Part shown: piece after piece, positions 1-6,842 of the stretch
How the letters are laid out: every line of letters starts with the position of its first letter
Numbering within the stretch: position 1 is the first letter of the stretch
Assembly: GCA_964616545.1 (NCBI GenBank)
Contig: CAZTUA010000036.1
Coordinates: 1-17,140 of the forward strand
From: JAQVEM01 sp964616545
Lineage (GTDB): Bacteria > Actinomycetota > Humimicrobiia > Humimicrobiales > Humimicrobiaceae
DNA length: 17,140 nucleotides
Reading direction: 5' to 3'
Position numbers and translations under genes: made by a program
The notes under the pieces: generated by a model
Seen by the model: the letters and a program-made list of their open reading frames with translations, nothing else
The model's database searches: none
What the model was told of the DNA's origin: nothing

Positions 1-2
1 TC

Positions 3-59
3 GGTTTCGCTATTAGCTCCGCTTCTCTCAAGCGTCCAAGTAAGAGAAAAGCATCTTAG
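3..59 (+). CDS. C-terminal fragment of an upstream protein, possibly a sortase substrate (partial)
   Basis: The window opens inside an open frame that ends with TAG at 57-59. The last residues read GFAISSASLKRPSKRKAS: a short nonpolar stretch followed by a strongly basic tail. A hydrophobic segment plus a Lys/Arg-rich end is how sortase substrates stop, and a sortase gene follows 177 bases downstream. The first 60 bases are also visibly less AT-rich than the DNA after them, as expected for a gene end. The sorting motif itself would lie outside the window. Another frame (from base 1, stop at 64-66) is also open, so the reading frame is uncertain. Confidence 0.35.
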   Translation, partial: GFAISSASLKRPSKRKAS

Positions 60-236
60 CCTCTAAATCTTATATATATCTTATAATTACGTAAGAGAAT
101 TATATTATATATTTTACAATAATGTCAAACTTTTTTTATAATTCTATAATTATTAAATATTATGCCACAATTAACATTTCTTAGTCACATAAATAAAAAA
201 TTTTAATAATAAAAAAATAATGATAATATTTCACCT

Positions 237-881
237 GTGAAAATAAAAAAGTTTTTTATAAAAAATAAAAGAAAGATTATAAGGTACAGCGGTATTGCCC
301 TGATAGTAATAGGCATTGTGGTCATTGTATGGCCCTTCTATATAAACTTTGTCATGGTAAGAAGGGAAAAAGCCGTACTCTCCGCATGGGATGAAGAGAT
401 TATGCCGATGCCGGCCGGGGATACCTCTACAGAGGACAGCGGGGACAGTTCTGAAGCACAGCTGGAGATTAAACTAATAGACCCCGAAAAAAAGCTACCC
501 TTTAAGATTTCCATTCCCGCAATAGATACTGAATGGCTCGTAAGGGAAGGCACCAGCTACGCAACCTTAAAAGAGGGGCCCGGCTTTTATATCGGCTCTG
601 CTCTTCCGGGTGAAGACGGCACGTGCGTGGTCGCGGGGCACAGGACCACCTATGGAGCACCATTTAACAGGCTTGATGAACTTGAAGAAGGAGATGAAAT
701 ACTTGTAGTTACTGAAGGAAATGAAAAATTCACATATCTTGTCACCGGCCAGGAAGCTGTACTTCCTACTGATTTATCCGTCCTGGAAAATACAGAGTAC
801 CCTTCGCTGGTACTGTCTACATGCACCCCCAAATACTATTCCACAAGAAGGCTCATTATTTATGCGAGGATTGCTGAATAA
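237..881 (+). CDS. Class E-like sortase (membrane-anchored cysteine transpeptidase)
   Basis: Sortases cut surface proteins at a C-terminal LPXTG-like motif and join them to cell-wall peptidoglycan or to pilins. This 214-residue protein has a short basic N-terminus, one membrane segment (about residues 17-40), an acidic linker (about 50-75) and a sortase domain (about 85-212). The catalytic triad is visible: His135 in AGHRTTYGAPF, Cys196 in STCTP and an Arg at 204/205 in STRRLII. The AGHRTTYG...LDEL block and TCTP...RLII ending resemble class E (actinobacterial housekeeping) sortases more than class A or B, by my recollection of the families. The start is GTG at 237 with no clear Shine-Dalgarno sequence. 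A nearby ATG at 220 is out of frame and stops at once. The upstream reading-frame end at 59 may be its substrate. Confidence 0.9.
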   Translation: MKIKKFFIKNKRKIIRYSGIALIVIGIVVIVWPFYINFVMVRREKAVLSAWDEEIMPMPAGDTSTEDSGDSSEAQLEIKLIDPEKKLPFKISIPAIDTEWLVREGTSYATLKEGPGFYIGSALPGEDGTCVVAGHRTTYGAPFNRLDELEEGDEILVVTEGNEKFTYLVTGQEAVLPTDLSVLENTEYPSLVLSTCTPKYYSTRRLIIYARIAE

Positions 882-892
882 TTAAGATAAAA

Positions 893-936
893 AGGGCAAG
901 TGTTCAAAATTTTGGACGCCCGCATTAACTTGCCCT
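893..936 (+). terminator. Hairpin after the sortase gene, possible terminator
   Basis: A perfect 9-bp inverted repeat (AGGGCAAGT at 893-901, ACTTGCCCT at 928-936) begins 11 bases after the sortase stop. Its loop contains a second, AT-rich palindrome (about 903-916, core CAAAATTTTG). The following bases are only moderately T-rich, so termination is plausible but not canonical. Confidence 0.4.
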
Positions 937-978
937 GGACTTTATTCTATCATTAACTTTTACTAAATCAATAAAAAA

Positions 979-1027
979 ATTATAGAAGTCTAATAAAATT
1001 TTCCTTATTCTATTAGACTTCTATAAT
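979..1027 (-). terminator. Rho-independent-type terminator of the acsE-like gene
   Basis: A perfect 17-bp inverted repeat (arms 979-995 and 1011-1027, 15-base loop) starts 5 bases after the stop codon of the minus-strand methyltransferase gene. Read on the minus strand it runs into a T tract (complement of the A run at 973-979). On the plus strand it is followed by A residues, so it should act mainly on minus-strand transcripts. The stem is AT-rich but long and without mismatch. Confidence 0.7.
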
Positions 1028-1032
1028 AAAAA

Positions 1033-1827
1033 TCAGTCAAGATAGGAGTGGGCGTACAGAATCTTATTGGTCAGTATGTCAAAAGCCCTCACTACTTTCA
1101 TAAGCTCCCCGTCAAGCGGGTCAACAATTGCACTGTCAAGCCCATGGCTTAAAAGTATTAGAAGATATGTTCTGTTAATAAGGCTCTTTAGTTCCGGAGG
1201 GGAAGACTGGGAAACATTGCTTAAGCCCACTATGGTTTTAGGATCATCGGTAAGCCCCATTAATTCTTTTAGTTCTTTAAAGACCTTTAGTGCCTCAATG
1301 CAGTTGTATACCTGCTCCTGAAGAACGGCAACCGGAAGCACTATCGGGTCAAGGTAGAGGTTCTCCATTGGCACTCCGTGTTCCAGAGCAGAACTCACTA
1401 TGTTCATGACTATCTCCACCCTGCTTTCAACATCCGGGGGTACGCCTTCTTCGGTCAGGGCAATGCCCACAATTTTACTGTTATATTTTTTTGCCATCGG
1501 CATGAGAACATCAAGCTTATCCTTATCGCCCGTAACCGAATTAATCATGGCGCTGCCCTTATGCACCTCGAGCCCTGCTTCAATAGCGCTCACATTTTTG
1601 GTATCCAGCGCCAGGGGCACGTCTACTTCTGATTGAATACTTTTTACCAGCCACTGCATCAGCTCTTCACCATTTTTTGTTGCAGGGCCGATATTAAGGT
1701 CCACATAATTTGCCCCTGCATCTTTTTGCTTTTTTGCCATTTTAACAACGGGCTCTGCATTTCTTTCCTTTATGGCATCTCCCACCACTTTTGAAACTAC
1801 GCTTATGTTTTCACCGACTATTAACAT
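1033..1827 (-). CDS. acsE: Methyltetrahydrofolate:corrinoid/iron-sulfur protein methyltransferase
   Basis: This enzyme moves the N5-methyl group of methyltetrahydrofolate to the cobalamin of a corrinoid protein, the entry to the carbonyl branch of the Wood-Ljungdahl pathway or to one-carbon demethylation systems. The 264-residue length matches the single pterin-binding TIM-barrel domain of AcsE/MtgA. The pterin and active-site positions known from the Moorella enzyme are visible: Asp75 in LALDT, Asn96 in INS, Asp160 in LDP and Asn204 in GLSNVS, plus DLNIG at 43-47. The start is supported by an AGGAG ribosome site (complement of 1835-1839) upstream of ATG at 1827. No corrinoid protein, CO dehydrogenase or activator gene is adjacent. 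It follows a binding-protein gene by 60 bases, so the two may share a transcript. Whether it serves acetogenesis or methyl-donor catabolism cannot be told here. Confidence 0.9.
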   Translation of the reverse strand: MLIVGENISVVSKVVGDAIKERNAEPVVKMAKKQKDAGANYVDLNIGPATKNGEELMQWLVKSIQSEVDVPLALDTKNVSAIEAGLEVHKGSAMINSVTGDKDKLDVLMPMAKKYNSKIVGIALTEEGVPPDVESRVEIVMNIVSSALEHGVPMENLYLDPIVLPVAVLQEQVYNCIEALKVFKELKELMGLTDDPKTIVGLSNVSQSSPPELKSLINRTYLLILLSHGLDSAIVDPLDGELMKVVRAFDILTNKILYAHSYLD

Positions 1828-1887
1828 GGCTCCCTCTCCTATTTTTTTTAAATAATAATACTTATTGCTGTAAGTAATAATTATAGC

Positions 1888-2694
1888 TTAAGAATCGTAG
1901 CTAAACCACTTATTGTAAATTTCTTCATATGTGCCGTCTTGCTTTATTTCTTCAATTACAGCATTAACTTCTTCTCTCAGGGTGCTTCCCTTATTGAATA
2001 CAATAGCAAAATCCCTGCCGGACTCCACGATTTCAAGCACCCTGTAGATTCCGGTATCTCCGGTTATCAGGGTAACGCTCATGGGAAGAGAAAGAAGCAT
2101 TCCGTCAATGGTCCTGCTTTTCAGGTCGTTAATCATAGCTGAAATATCATTGTACTCTTTGATACTGAAATCAAGAAGGTAATCCTCGTTTAGATAGCTT
2201 TTTTCTATATTCAGTATGCCCACAGGCCCGCCAATCAAGTCTTCCCTAGCCCTTATTTCAGTTTCGGTAAAGCTTATTAACATATATTCCATAGTAAAGT
2301 AAGGTTCGGAAAAATCAACTATGCTTTCCTTCTCGGCCGATATGGGAATTGCTGATATTATCATATCAAGCTCAGGTTCCTCAGGAATCCTGTAGCTGCT
2401 CTCCCAGTCTATTGAAATTAATTCCAGCTCCCTTTCCATCCTTTTTGCAATTTCTTTTGCGATATCAATGTCAAAACCTTCTGTTTTGCCGTTTTTGGCA
2501 AATTCAAAAATAGGATATGTGGGGTCGGTTCCTACCCTGAGTTTTGTCTGGTCAGATTCAGTTTCCGGATAATCATTTACTGCTGCCCTGCAGCCTGCCG
2601 AAGAGAACACTGTAAAAGTTAATACGGTACACAGAGATATACATGTAAAGAATAAAAAAACTTTTCTGTTTCTATTTATATAACTTAACAACAT
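1888..2694 (-). CDS. Orphan family-3 (amino-acid-type) ABC substrate-binding lipoprotein, altered ligand site
   Basis: This 268-residue protein has a basic N-terminus, a hydrophobic stretch (about 12-32) and a lipobox-like SAGC with Cys35. It is probably a membrane-anchored extracytoplasmic binding protein, although Ser at -3 of the lipobox is unusual. Family-3 hallmarks are clear: GFDIDIAKEIAKRM at 73-86 and DMIISAIPIS...VDFSEPYF at 110-133. Three positions that normally hold an amino acid differ. The Arg that binds the alpha-carboxylate is Lys122, the GT after the hinge is replaced (GILNIEKS), and the Asp that binds the alpha-amino group is Ser202 in DGMLLSLP. No permease or ATPase gene is next to it. 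It may bind a non-amino-acid ligand or act as a sensor. The ATG at 2694 has only a weak ribosome site. Confidence 0.85.
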   Translation of the reverse strand: MLLSYINRNRKVFLFFTCISLCTVLTFTVFSSAGCRAAVNDYPETESDQTKLRVGTDPTYPIFEFAKNGKTEGFDIDIAKEIAKRMERELELISIDWESSYRIPEEPELDMIISAIPISAEKESIVDFSEPYFTMEYMLISFTETEIRAREDLIGGPVGILNIEKSYLNEDYLLDFSIKEYNDISAMINDLKSRTIDGMLLSLPMSVTLITGDTGIYRVLEIVESGRDFAIVFNKGSTLREEVNAVIEEIKQDGTYEEIYNKWFSYDS

Positions 2695-3043
2695 CTATAA
2701 AAATCTATTTCCCTGTTTCTGCCGCTTCTGCACAGATTCAGATTCCTTTCTTAATTGATATGGAATTTTGTTATAGAGTTTACACTCTTTTGGCTAAAAA
2801 CGGAACACTTTTTTAATCATTTATCCGGAGCCATGCCGGTACCAGCACTTCCGGTAGCATATTGTTTTAACCTGACTTTTTTAACAAGCACATTATTTCC
2901 TGATTTTTACACCAGCAAGACTATTTAAAATATGCAACAGAGCATTATATTTTCTTTAACATTTAAAGACCTCATCTTTTGATATTTTTATATACACTTC
3001 TCAAAAAAAATTTATATTTTTTACTTTAAAATCATTAATTTAC

Positions 3044-3084
3044 TTGACATAGAACCCATTATATTAGAATATAATATATATAAT
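3044..3084 (+). promoter_or_regulatory. Promoter of the eight-gene catabolic operon
   Basis: A perfect -35 hexamer TTGACA lies at 3044-3049. Two TATAAT hexamers follow, at 3070-3075 (20-base spacer) and 3079-3084. TAGAAT at 3065-3070 gives a 15-base spacer and GAATAT at 3067-3072 gives 17, so the exact -10 is ambiguous. The site is 46 bases or more upstream of the first start codon, which has a good ribosome site (GAAAGGG, ATG at 3130). Confidence 0.7.
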
Positions 3085-3103
3085 GATGTAATTACATCAT
3101 TAT
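3080..3103. promoter_or_regulatory. Perfect 24-base palindromic operator
   Basis: The half-site ATAATGATGTAA is followed at once by its exact reverse complement, giving 12 bp on each side with no spacer. The centre TGTAATTACA has the GT-N4-AC layout seen in several GntR-family operators. The palindrome covers the region where transcription should start (just after the -10 element), the classic position for a repressor. The cognate regulator is not encoded in the window. The family assignment is a guess. The palindrome itself is directly visible. Confidence 0.75.
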
Positions 3104-3129
3104 CAGTAAATAAAGATAGAAAGGGACAA

Positions 3130-4158
3130 ATGAAAAGCATTAAAATTTGTCTTGTCGGTGCAGGCAGGGCAGGTGAGGTACATGGTGATGTATATTATGA
3201 TTATGTAAAGAATTCTGAAATAACTGTAGTTGTTGACATTGATATCAAAAAGGCGAAAAATCTTGCAGAGAAATATGATATTAAAGAAAATTTTGCGTTT
3301 GGCACCTTAAAAGACGCTTTGAGCAATTCTGAATTTGATGCTGTTGTCATCACCACCCCTACCTTTTCCCATCCTGAATTTACCATTGAAGCCGCAGAAA
3401 ATAAAATTCATGTTTTCTGTGAGAAACCTATGGCCCTTACTGCCGGTGATTGTAACAGAATGATAAAAGCCTGCAATGATGCAGGGGTAATACTTCAAAT
3501 CGGTTTTATGAGGAGATTTGACCCTGGATTTGTCCTGGCAAAAAAGATAATAGACGAAGGTACTATCGGCAGGCCGCTGATAATAAAGTCAGTTGGCCAT
3601 GGCCCCGGACTGCCGGGGAGATGGGCTCTGGATAATAAAAAATCCAACGGAATGCTGGCCGAGGTTAACAGCCATGATTTTGATTCAATCAGGTGGCTGT
3701 CTGGAGAAGAATATGAAAAAGTATATGCAGTAGCCGGAAATCTGAATTCTTCTGAAATAAAAGAAGAATTTCCCGATTTTTATGACACTGCAACAGTTTC
3801 ACTGACGCTTGAAAATGGAACTTTTGGACTTATTGACTGCCTCTGTCCCTGCTTTTACGGTTATGATGCCAGAGCCGAGATCGTTGGTTCAAAAGGCATA
3901 GTGTTTATAGGCAGCCTGAAGGATTCCACAACCGTAACCTGTACAAGAGAAAACAAGATTGTGATTAACCAGACAATAAGCTGGAAAAAAAGATTTCATG
4001 AAGCGTACGTTGCCGAAGACAGGCACTTTGTTGATTGTATATTAAATAACAGGGAACCGCTTGTTGACGGCATGGATGGTAAAAAAGCGGTTGAGGCAGT
4101 TATAGCGGCAAATGATTCAATTTTAAAAGGCCAGCCTGTAGAACCCGGAGTAATATAA
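3130..4158 (+). CDS. Gfo/Idh/MocA-family dehydrogenase, myo-inositol 2-dehydrogenase-like
   Basis: This is an NAD(P)-dependent oxidation of a secondary hydroxyl on a sugar or cyclitol, in the cytoplasm. The 342-residue protein has an N-terminal Rossmann domain (GAGRAGEVHG at 10-19, Asp36 in VVDID suggesting NAD) and the hallmark EKP at 98-100 with catalytic Lys99. The C-terminal alpha/beta domain (about 125-342) carries His182 in NSHDFDSIRWL, matching the catalytic His of IolG. Four residues before that His, where IolG has Asp172, this protein has Glu178. It is the first gene of the operon, with a strong ribosome site (AAGGG, 6-base spacing). Inositol dehydrogenases share these features, but so do glucose-, xylose- and galactose-oxidising relatives, so the substrate is not assigned. 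Confidence 0.9.
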   Translation: MKSIKICLVGAGRAGEVHGDVYYDYVKNSEITVVVDIDIKKAKNLAEKYDIKENFAFGTLKDALSNSEFDAVVITTPTFSHPEFTIEAAENKIHVFCEKPMALTAGDCNRMIKACNDAGVILQIGFMRRFDPGFVLAKKIIDEGTIGRPLIIKSVGHGPGLPGRWALDNKKSNGMLAEVNSHDFDSIRWLSGEEYEKVYAVAGNLNSSEIKEEFPDFYDTATVSLTLENGTFGLIDCLCPCFYGYDARAEIVGSKGIVFIGSLKDSTTVTCTRENKIVINQTISWKKRFHEAYVAEDRHFVDCILNNREPLVDGMDGKKAVEAVIAANDSILKGQPVEPGVI

Positions 4159-4207
4159 AATAAAACATTATATTTGCACAAATAAGGGCTATAAAAAATA
4201 AAAAACA

Positions 4208-5251
4208 ATGATTGCCGTAATTTATAAAGGTAAAAAACAAATAAGTGTAGAAGATGTCCCGATTCCTGAAATCTCTGAAAATGAGATTCTTCTCAGGGTA
4301 AGAGCGGCTTCAATATGCGGGACAGATTTAAAGATTAAAGAATTCGGCCATTTTAAAAATCCGGAAGACAGGCCCATCATACTGGGTCATGAATTTTCAG
4401 GAGAGATAGCAAAATCAGGGAAAAATGTAAAAAACCTGAGTGAGGGAACAAGGATTTCAATTGCACCTAATGTCGGGTGCGGCCGGTGCGGGGAATGTAT
4501 CAGCGGAAATACAAACCTCTGTGAAGATTATGAAGCATTTGGTATAAGCATTGATGGAGCATTTGCAGAATTTTTAAGGGTTCCCCGGGAGTATATATCC
4601 CAGGGGAACATTTTTATACTTCCCGGTAACATGACTTTTGAAGAAGGCGCCCTTGTAGAGCCGTTATCAGCAGCATTTAACGGTATAGAATCCGCCCGCA
4701 TCAACCTTTCGGATATTGTACTTATTATCGGCGCGGGCCCTATGGGTATTTTAAATCTTATGCTCGCAAAATTAAGGGGGGCCCAGAGAGTAATAGTGAG
4801 TGAGATTGACCCTGTGCGCATTAAGACTGCACAGGAGTTTGGAGCCGACTATGTTATTAACCCCAAAAAGCAGGACCTGAAAGGCACACTAATGAAACTT
4901 AGCCATAACAGGGGTGCAGATGTAATAATAACTGCAGTATCATCTGTAGCGGCGCAGGAAGAGAGTCTTGATATTATAGCAAGATGCGGAAGAATAATAT
5001 TTTTCGGGGGTCTTCCGAAGAGCAGAGGTACAATTAATTTCAAATCAAATGTTGTCCACTACAAACAGGTAGTTGTAACCGGGACAACAGGTTCCAGTGT
5101 TATCCAGTATAAAAGGGCACTGGAACTTGCAGCATCTAAAAAAATAGATTTAAACAGGCTGGTCAGTAAAAAGTTTAAATTCCATGATGCCGAAAAAGCT
5201 TTCAGCAGCGCCACATCACCGGAAAATTTAAAAATTTTATTTACCGGCTAG
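4208..5251 (+). CDS. Zinc-dependent MDR alcohol/polyol dehydrogenase
   Basis: This is a medium-chain dehydrogenase of 347 residues, like sorbitol and threonine dehydrogenases and oxidising a secondary alcohol to a ketone with NAD. The catalytic zinc ligands are present (Cys37 in CGTD, His61-Glu62 in GHEF, Glu151 in VEPLS). So is the four-cysteine structural zinc lobe (Cys91, 94, 97, 105). The Rossmann motif is GAGPMG at 175-180, followed by Glu199/Asp201 (SEID), which favours NAD over NADP. It lies 49 bases after the first gene. AAGGG in the gap is too far from the ATG to be an obvious ribosome site. Together with the upstream Gfo/Idh enzyme it recalls the IolG plus IolM pair of Thermotoga maritima, but sequence does not prove that activity. 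Confidence 0.9.
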   Translation: MIAVIYKGKKQISVEDVPIPEISENEILLRVRAASICGTDLKIKEFGHFKNPEDRPIILGHEFSGEIAKSGKNVKNLSEGTRISIAPNVGCGRCGECISGNTNLCEDYEAFGISIDGAFAEFLRVPREYISQGNIFILPGNMTFEEGALVEPLSAAFNGIESARINLSDIVLIIGAGPMGILNLMLAKLRGAQRVIVSEIDPVRIKTAQEFGADYVINPKKQDLKGTLMKLSHNRGADVIITAVSSVAAQEESLDIIARCGRIIFFGGLPKSRGTINFKSNVVHYKQVVVTGTTGSSVIQYKRALELAASKKIDLNRLVSKKFKFHDAEKAFSSATSPENLKILFTG

Positions 5252-5276
5252 ATTATAAATTTTACGGGATAACAAA

Positions 5277-6824
5277 ATGTCAGAAAAAATATATCTCATT
5301 GGCGTTGATGTTGGAACAAATGGCACAAAATCTTCTATTTTTGACAGTTCCGGAAAACTGATTTCGGAATCCTTTGAAGAATCAAAATTATACTACCCCG
5401 AATTGTGCGCCGTTGAGCAGGACCTTGATGAAATTTATTCTTCCGTTATAAATACCATAAGAGATTGCGTTGAAAAATCAAATTTAGACGTTAGCAAAGT
5501 TGAAGGAATAGCAATAGACGGCCAGATGGCGGGCACCTGCGCAATAGAGAGCGACTGGTCGCCGGCAACACCCTATGATTCCTGGCTGGATACGCGTTGC
5601 GGCCCTTATATTGAGGTAATGAAAAAAGAGCAGTCAAAAATAATCTCTGTAAGCGGCGGTCCCCCTTCTTTTAATCACGGCCCAAAAATGCTCTGGTGGA
5701 AAAATGAAAGGCCGGAAGTGTTTAAAAAAATTGCAAAGTTTATAATGCCATCAGCTTATGTGGCCGGAAAAATGGCAGGCCTGAAGGCCTCCGATGCTTA
5801 TATTGACCATACATTTATTCATTTCAGCTGCTTTTCGGATATATTAAATAAGAAGTGGTCAGAGGAATTATGCGGACATTTTGGGCTGCCGATGGATAAA
5901 CTTCCAAGAATTATAAGGCCCTGGGAGATAATAGGCGGGTTAACAAAAAAAGCTGCCGGTGAAGCTTCATTAATAGAAGGAACACCCATTGCGGCCGGCT
6001 GCGGTGATACAATAGCCACCATGCTGGGAGCAGCTTTTACAAAAGTCGGCATGGTATTTGATGTGGCAGGAACCGCATCTGTATTTGCAGTGTGCCTTGA
6101 TAAATTTAAGCCCGATGTAAAAAATAAAACATTTTTTACGGCAAGGCATGCTCCCGAAGACCTCTGGTATTCTATCGCATATATTAATGGAGGTGGGCTC
6201 AACCTGAGATGGTTCAGGGATGAGATAATAAAATTTGACAATAATTTTGCAGGGAAAACACTTAAGGACTCCTATAAATACCTGGATAATCTGGCATCAG
6301 AGATAAAAGCAGGGTCGGAGAAACTTTTCTTTATACCCCATATTGGCGGAAGGGTATGCCCGAATTCACCCTACCTTAAAGGGGGCTGGATAGGTTTGAG
6401 CTGGAAACACAAAATAGGACATCTCTATAGGTCGCTGCTGGAAGCGGTGGCCTACGAATATGCAATTTACAGAGACATTGAAAAAGAACTTGTTCCAGAG
6501 ATTAAATTTGAAAAAGCACGGGTTATCGGAGGCGGCGCCAGGAGTGAACTCTGGAACAGGATAAAATCCAGCATACTGGGAATTCCCTATGAAAGGCTGG
6601 CAAGGGAAGAGTTCGGCGTGCTGGGTTCGTCAATACTGGCTGGTTATGCTGCAGGTGTATTTGACGATTTAAAGAGCACCGCTGACAGGTTTAATGAGGT
6701 CAAACACAGAATTGAACCGGATAAAGAGATGCAAAAATTTTACGGGCAATATGTCAGTTACTATAAATTTTTGCTTCAGAACGTGGATACATTATTTGAA
6801 GAATTGGAAAAAGTAAAAAGTTAA
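5277..6824 (+). CDS. FGGY-family carbohydrate kinase (xylulokinase-like)
   Basis: This enzyme transfers phosphate from ATP to a hydroxyl of a sugar or polyol. At 515 residues it has the usual FGGY length and two actin-like domains. Visible elements are the phosphate-1 loop DVGTNGTKSS (11-20), GQMAG at 82-86 aligning with the GQMHG of xylulokinases, SWLDTRC (102-108) with substrate-contacting Asp105, catalytic base Asp244 in GCGDTIATMLG, and the adenosine motif GGGARSELW (418-426). The His of GQMHG is Ala85 here, so the substrate pocket differs from D-xylulokinase. The start at 5277 follows GGGAT at workable spacing, 25 bases after the dehydrogenase stop. It presumably phosphorylates an intermediate before aldol cleavage. 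The substrate is unknown. Confidence 0.9.
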   Translation: MSEKIYLIGVDVGTNGTKSSIFDSSGKLISESFEESKLYYPELCAVEQDLDEIYSSVINTIRDCVEKSNLDVSKVEGIAIDGQMAGTCAIESDWSPATPYDSWLDTRCGPYIEVMKKEQSKIISVSGGPPSFNHGPKMLWWKNERPEVFKKIAKFIMPSAYVAGKMAGLKASDAYIDHTFIHFSCFSDILNKKWSEELCGHFGLPMDKLPRIIRPWEIIGGLTKKAAGEASLIEGTPIAAGCGDTIATMLGAAFTKVGMVFDVAGTASVFAVCLDKFKPDVKNKTFFTARHAPEDLWYSIAYINGGGLNLRWFRDEIIKFDNNFAGKTLKDSYKYLDNLASEIKAGSEKLFFIPHIGGRVCPNSPYLKGGWIGLSWKHKIGHLYRSLLEAVAYEYAIYRDIEKELVPEIKFEKARVIGGGARSELWNRIKSSILGIPYERLAREEFGVLGSSILAGYAAGVFDDLKSTADRFNEVKHRIEPDKEMQKFYGQYVSYYKFLLQNVDTLFEELEKVKS

Positions 6825-6842
6825 CTATTATAATATTTTGAA

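Larger units (their letters stand above)
2695..3129. other. 435-base divergent intergenic region
   Basis: This AT-rich stretch separates the minus-strand binding-protein gene from the plus-strand catabolic operon, so it should hold both promoters. The right part (3044-3103) contains a clear promoter and operator, annotated separately. The left part holds no convincing minus-strand promoter. A weak TATAAC lies at the complement of 2770-2775, beside a short inverted repeat AGAGT/ACTCT (2775-2788). The middle (about 2830-3040) has A/T runs and no coding potential I can support. A 31-codon frame at 2833-2928 has no recognisable content. Confidence 0.7.

Noticed and set aside
21..52. Inverted repeat GCTTCTCTC / GAGAAAAGC near the window start, considered as a terminator
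   Set aside because: One mismatch, a 14-base loop, no T run, and it overlaps a probable coding end.
1067..1636. Plus-strand open frames opposite the acsE-like gene
   Set aside because: The minus-strand gene has all active-site residues and a ribosome site. The antisense frames show no recognisable domain.
2836..2856. Two CCGGTA copies 15 bases apart in the intergenic region
   Set aside because: Six-base direct repeats at this distance are expected by chance. No further copies were seen nearby.
2833..2928. 31-codon open frame in the divergent intergenic region
   Set aside because: Chance-length frame. GGAG is only two bases from the ATG, and there is no recognisable protein feature.
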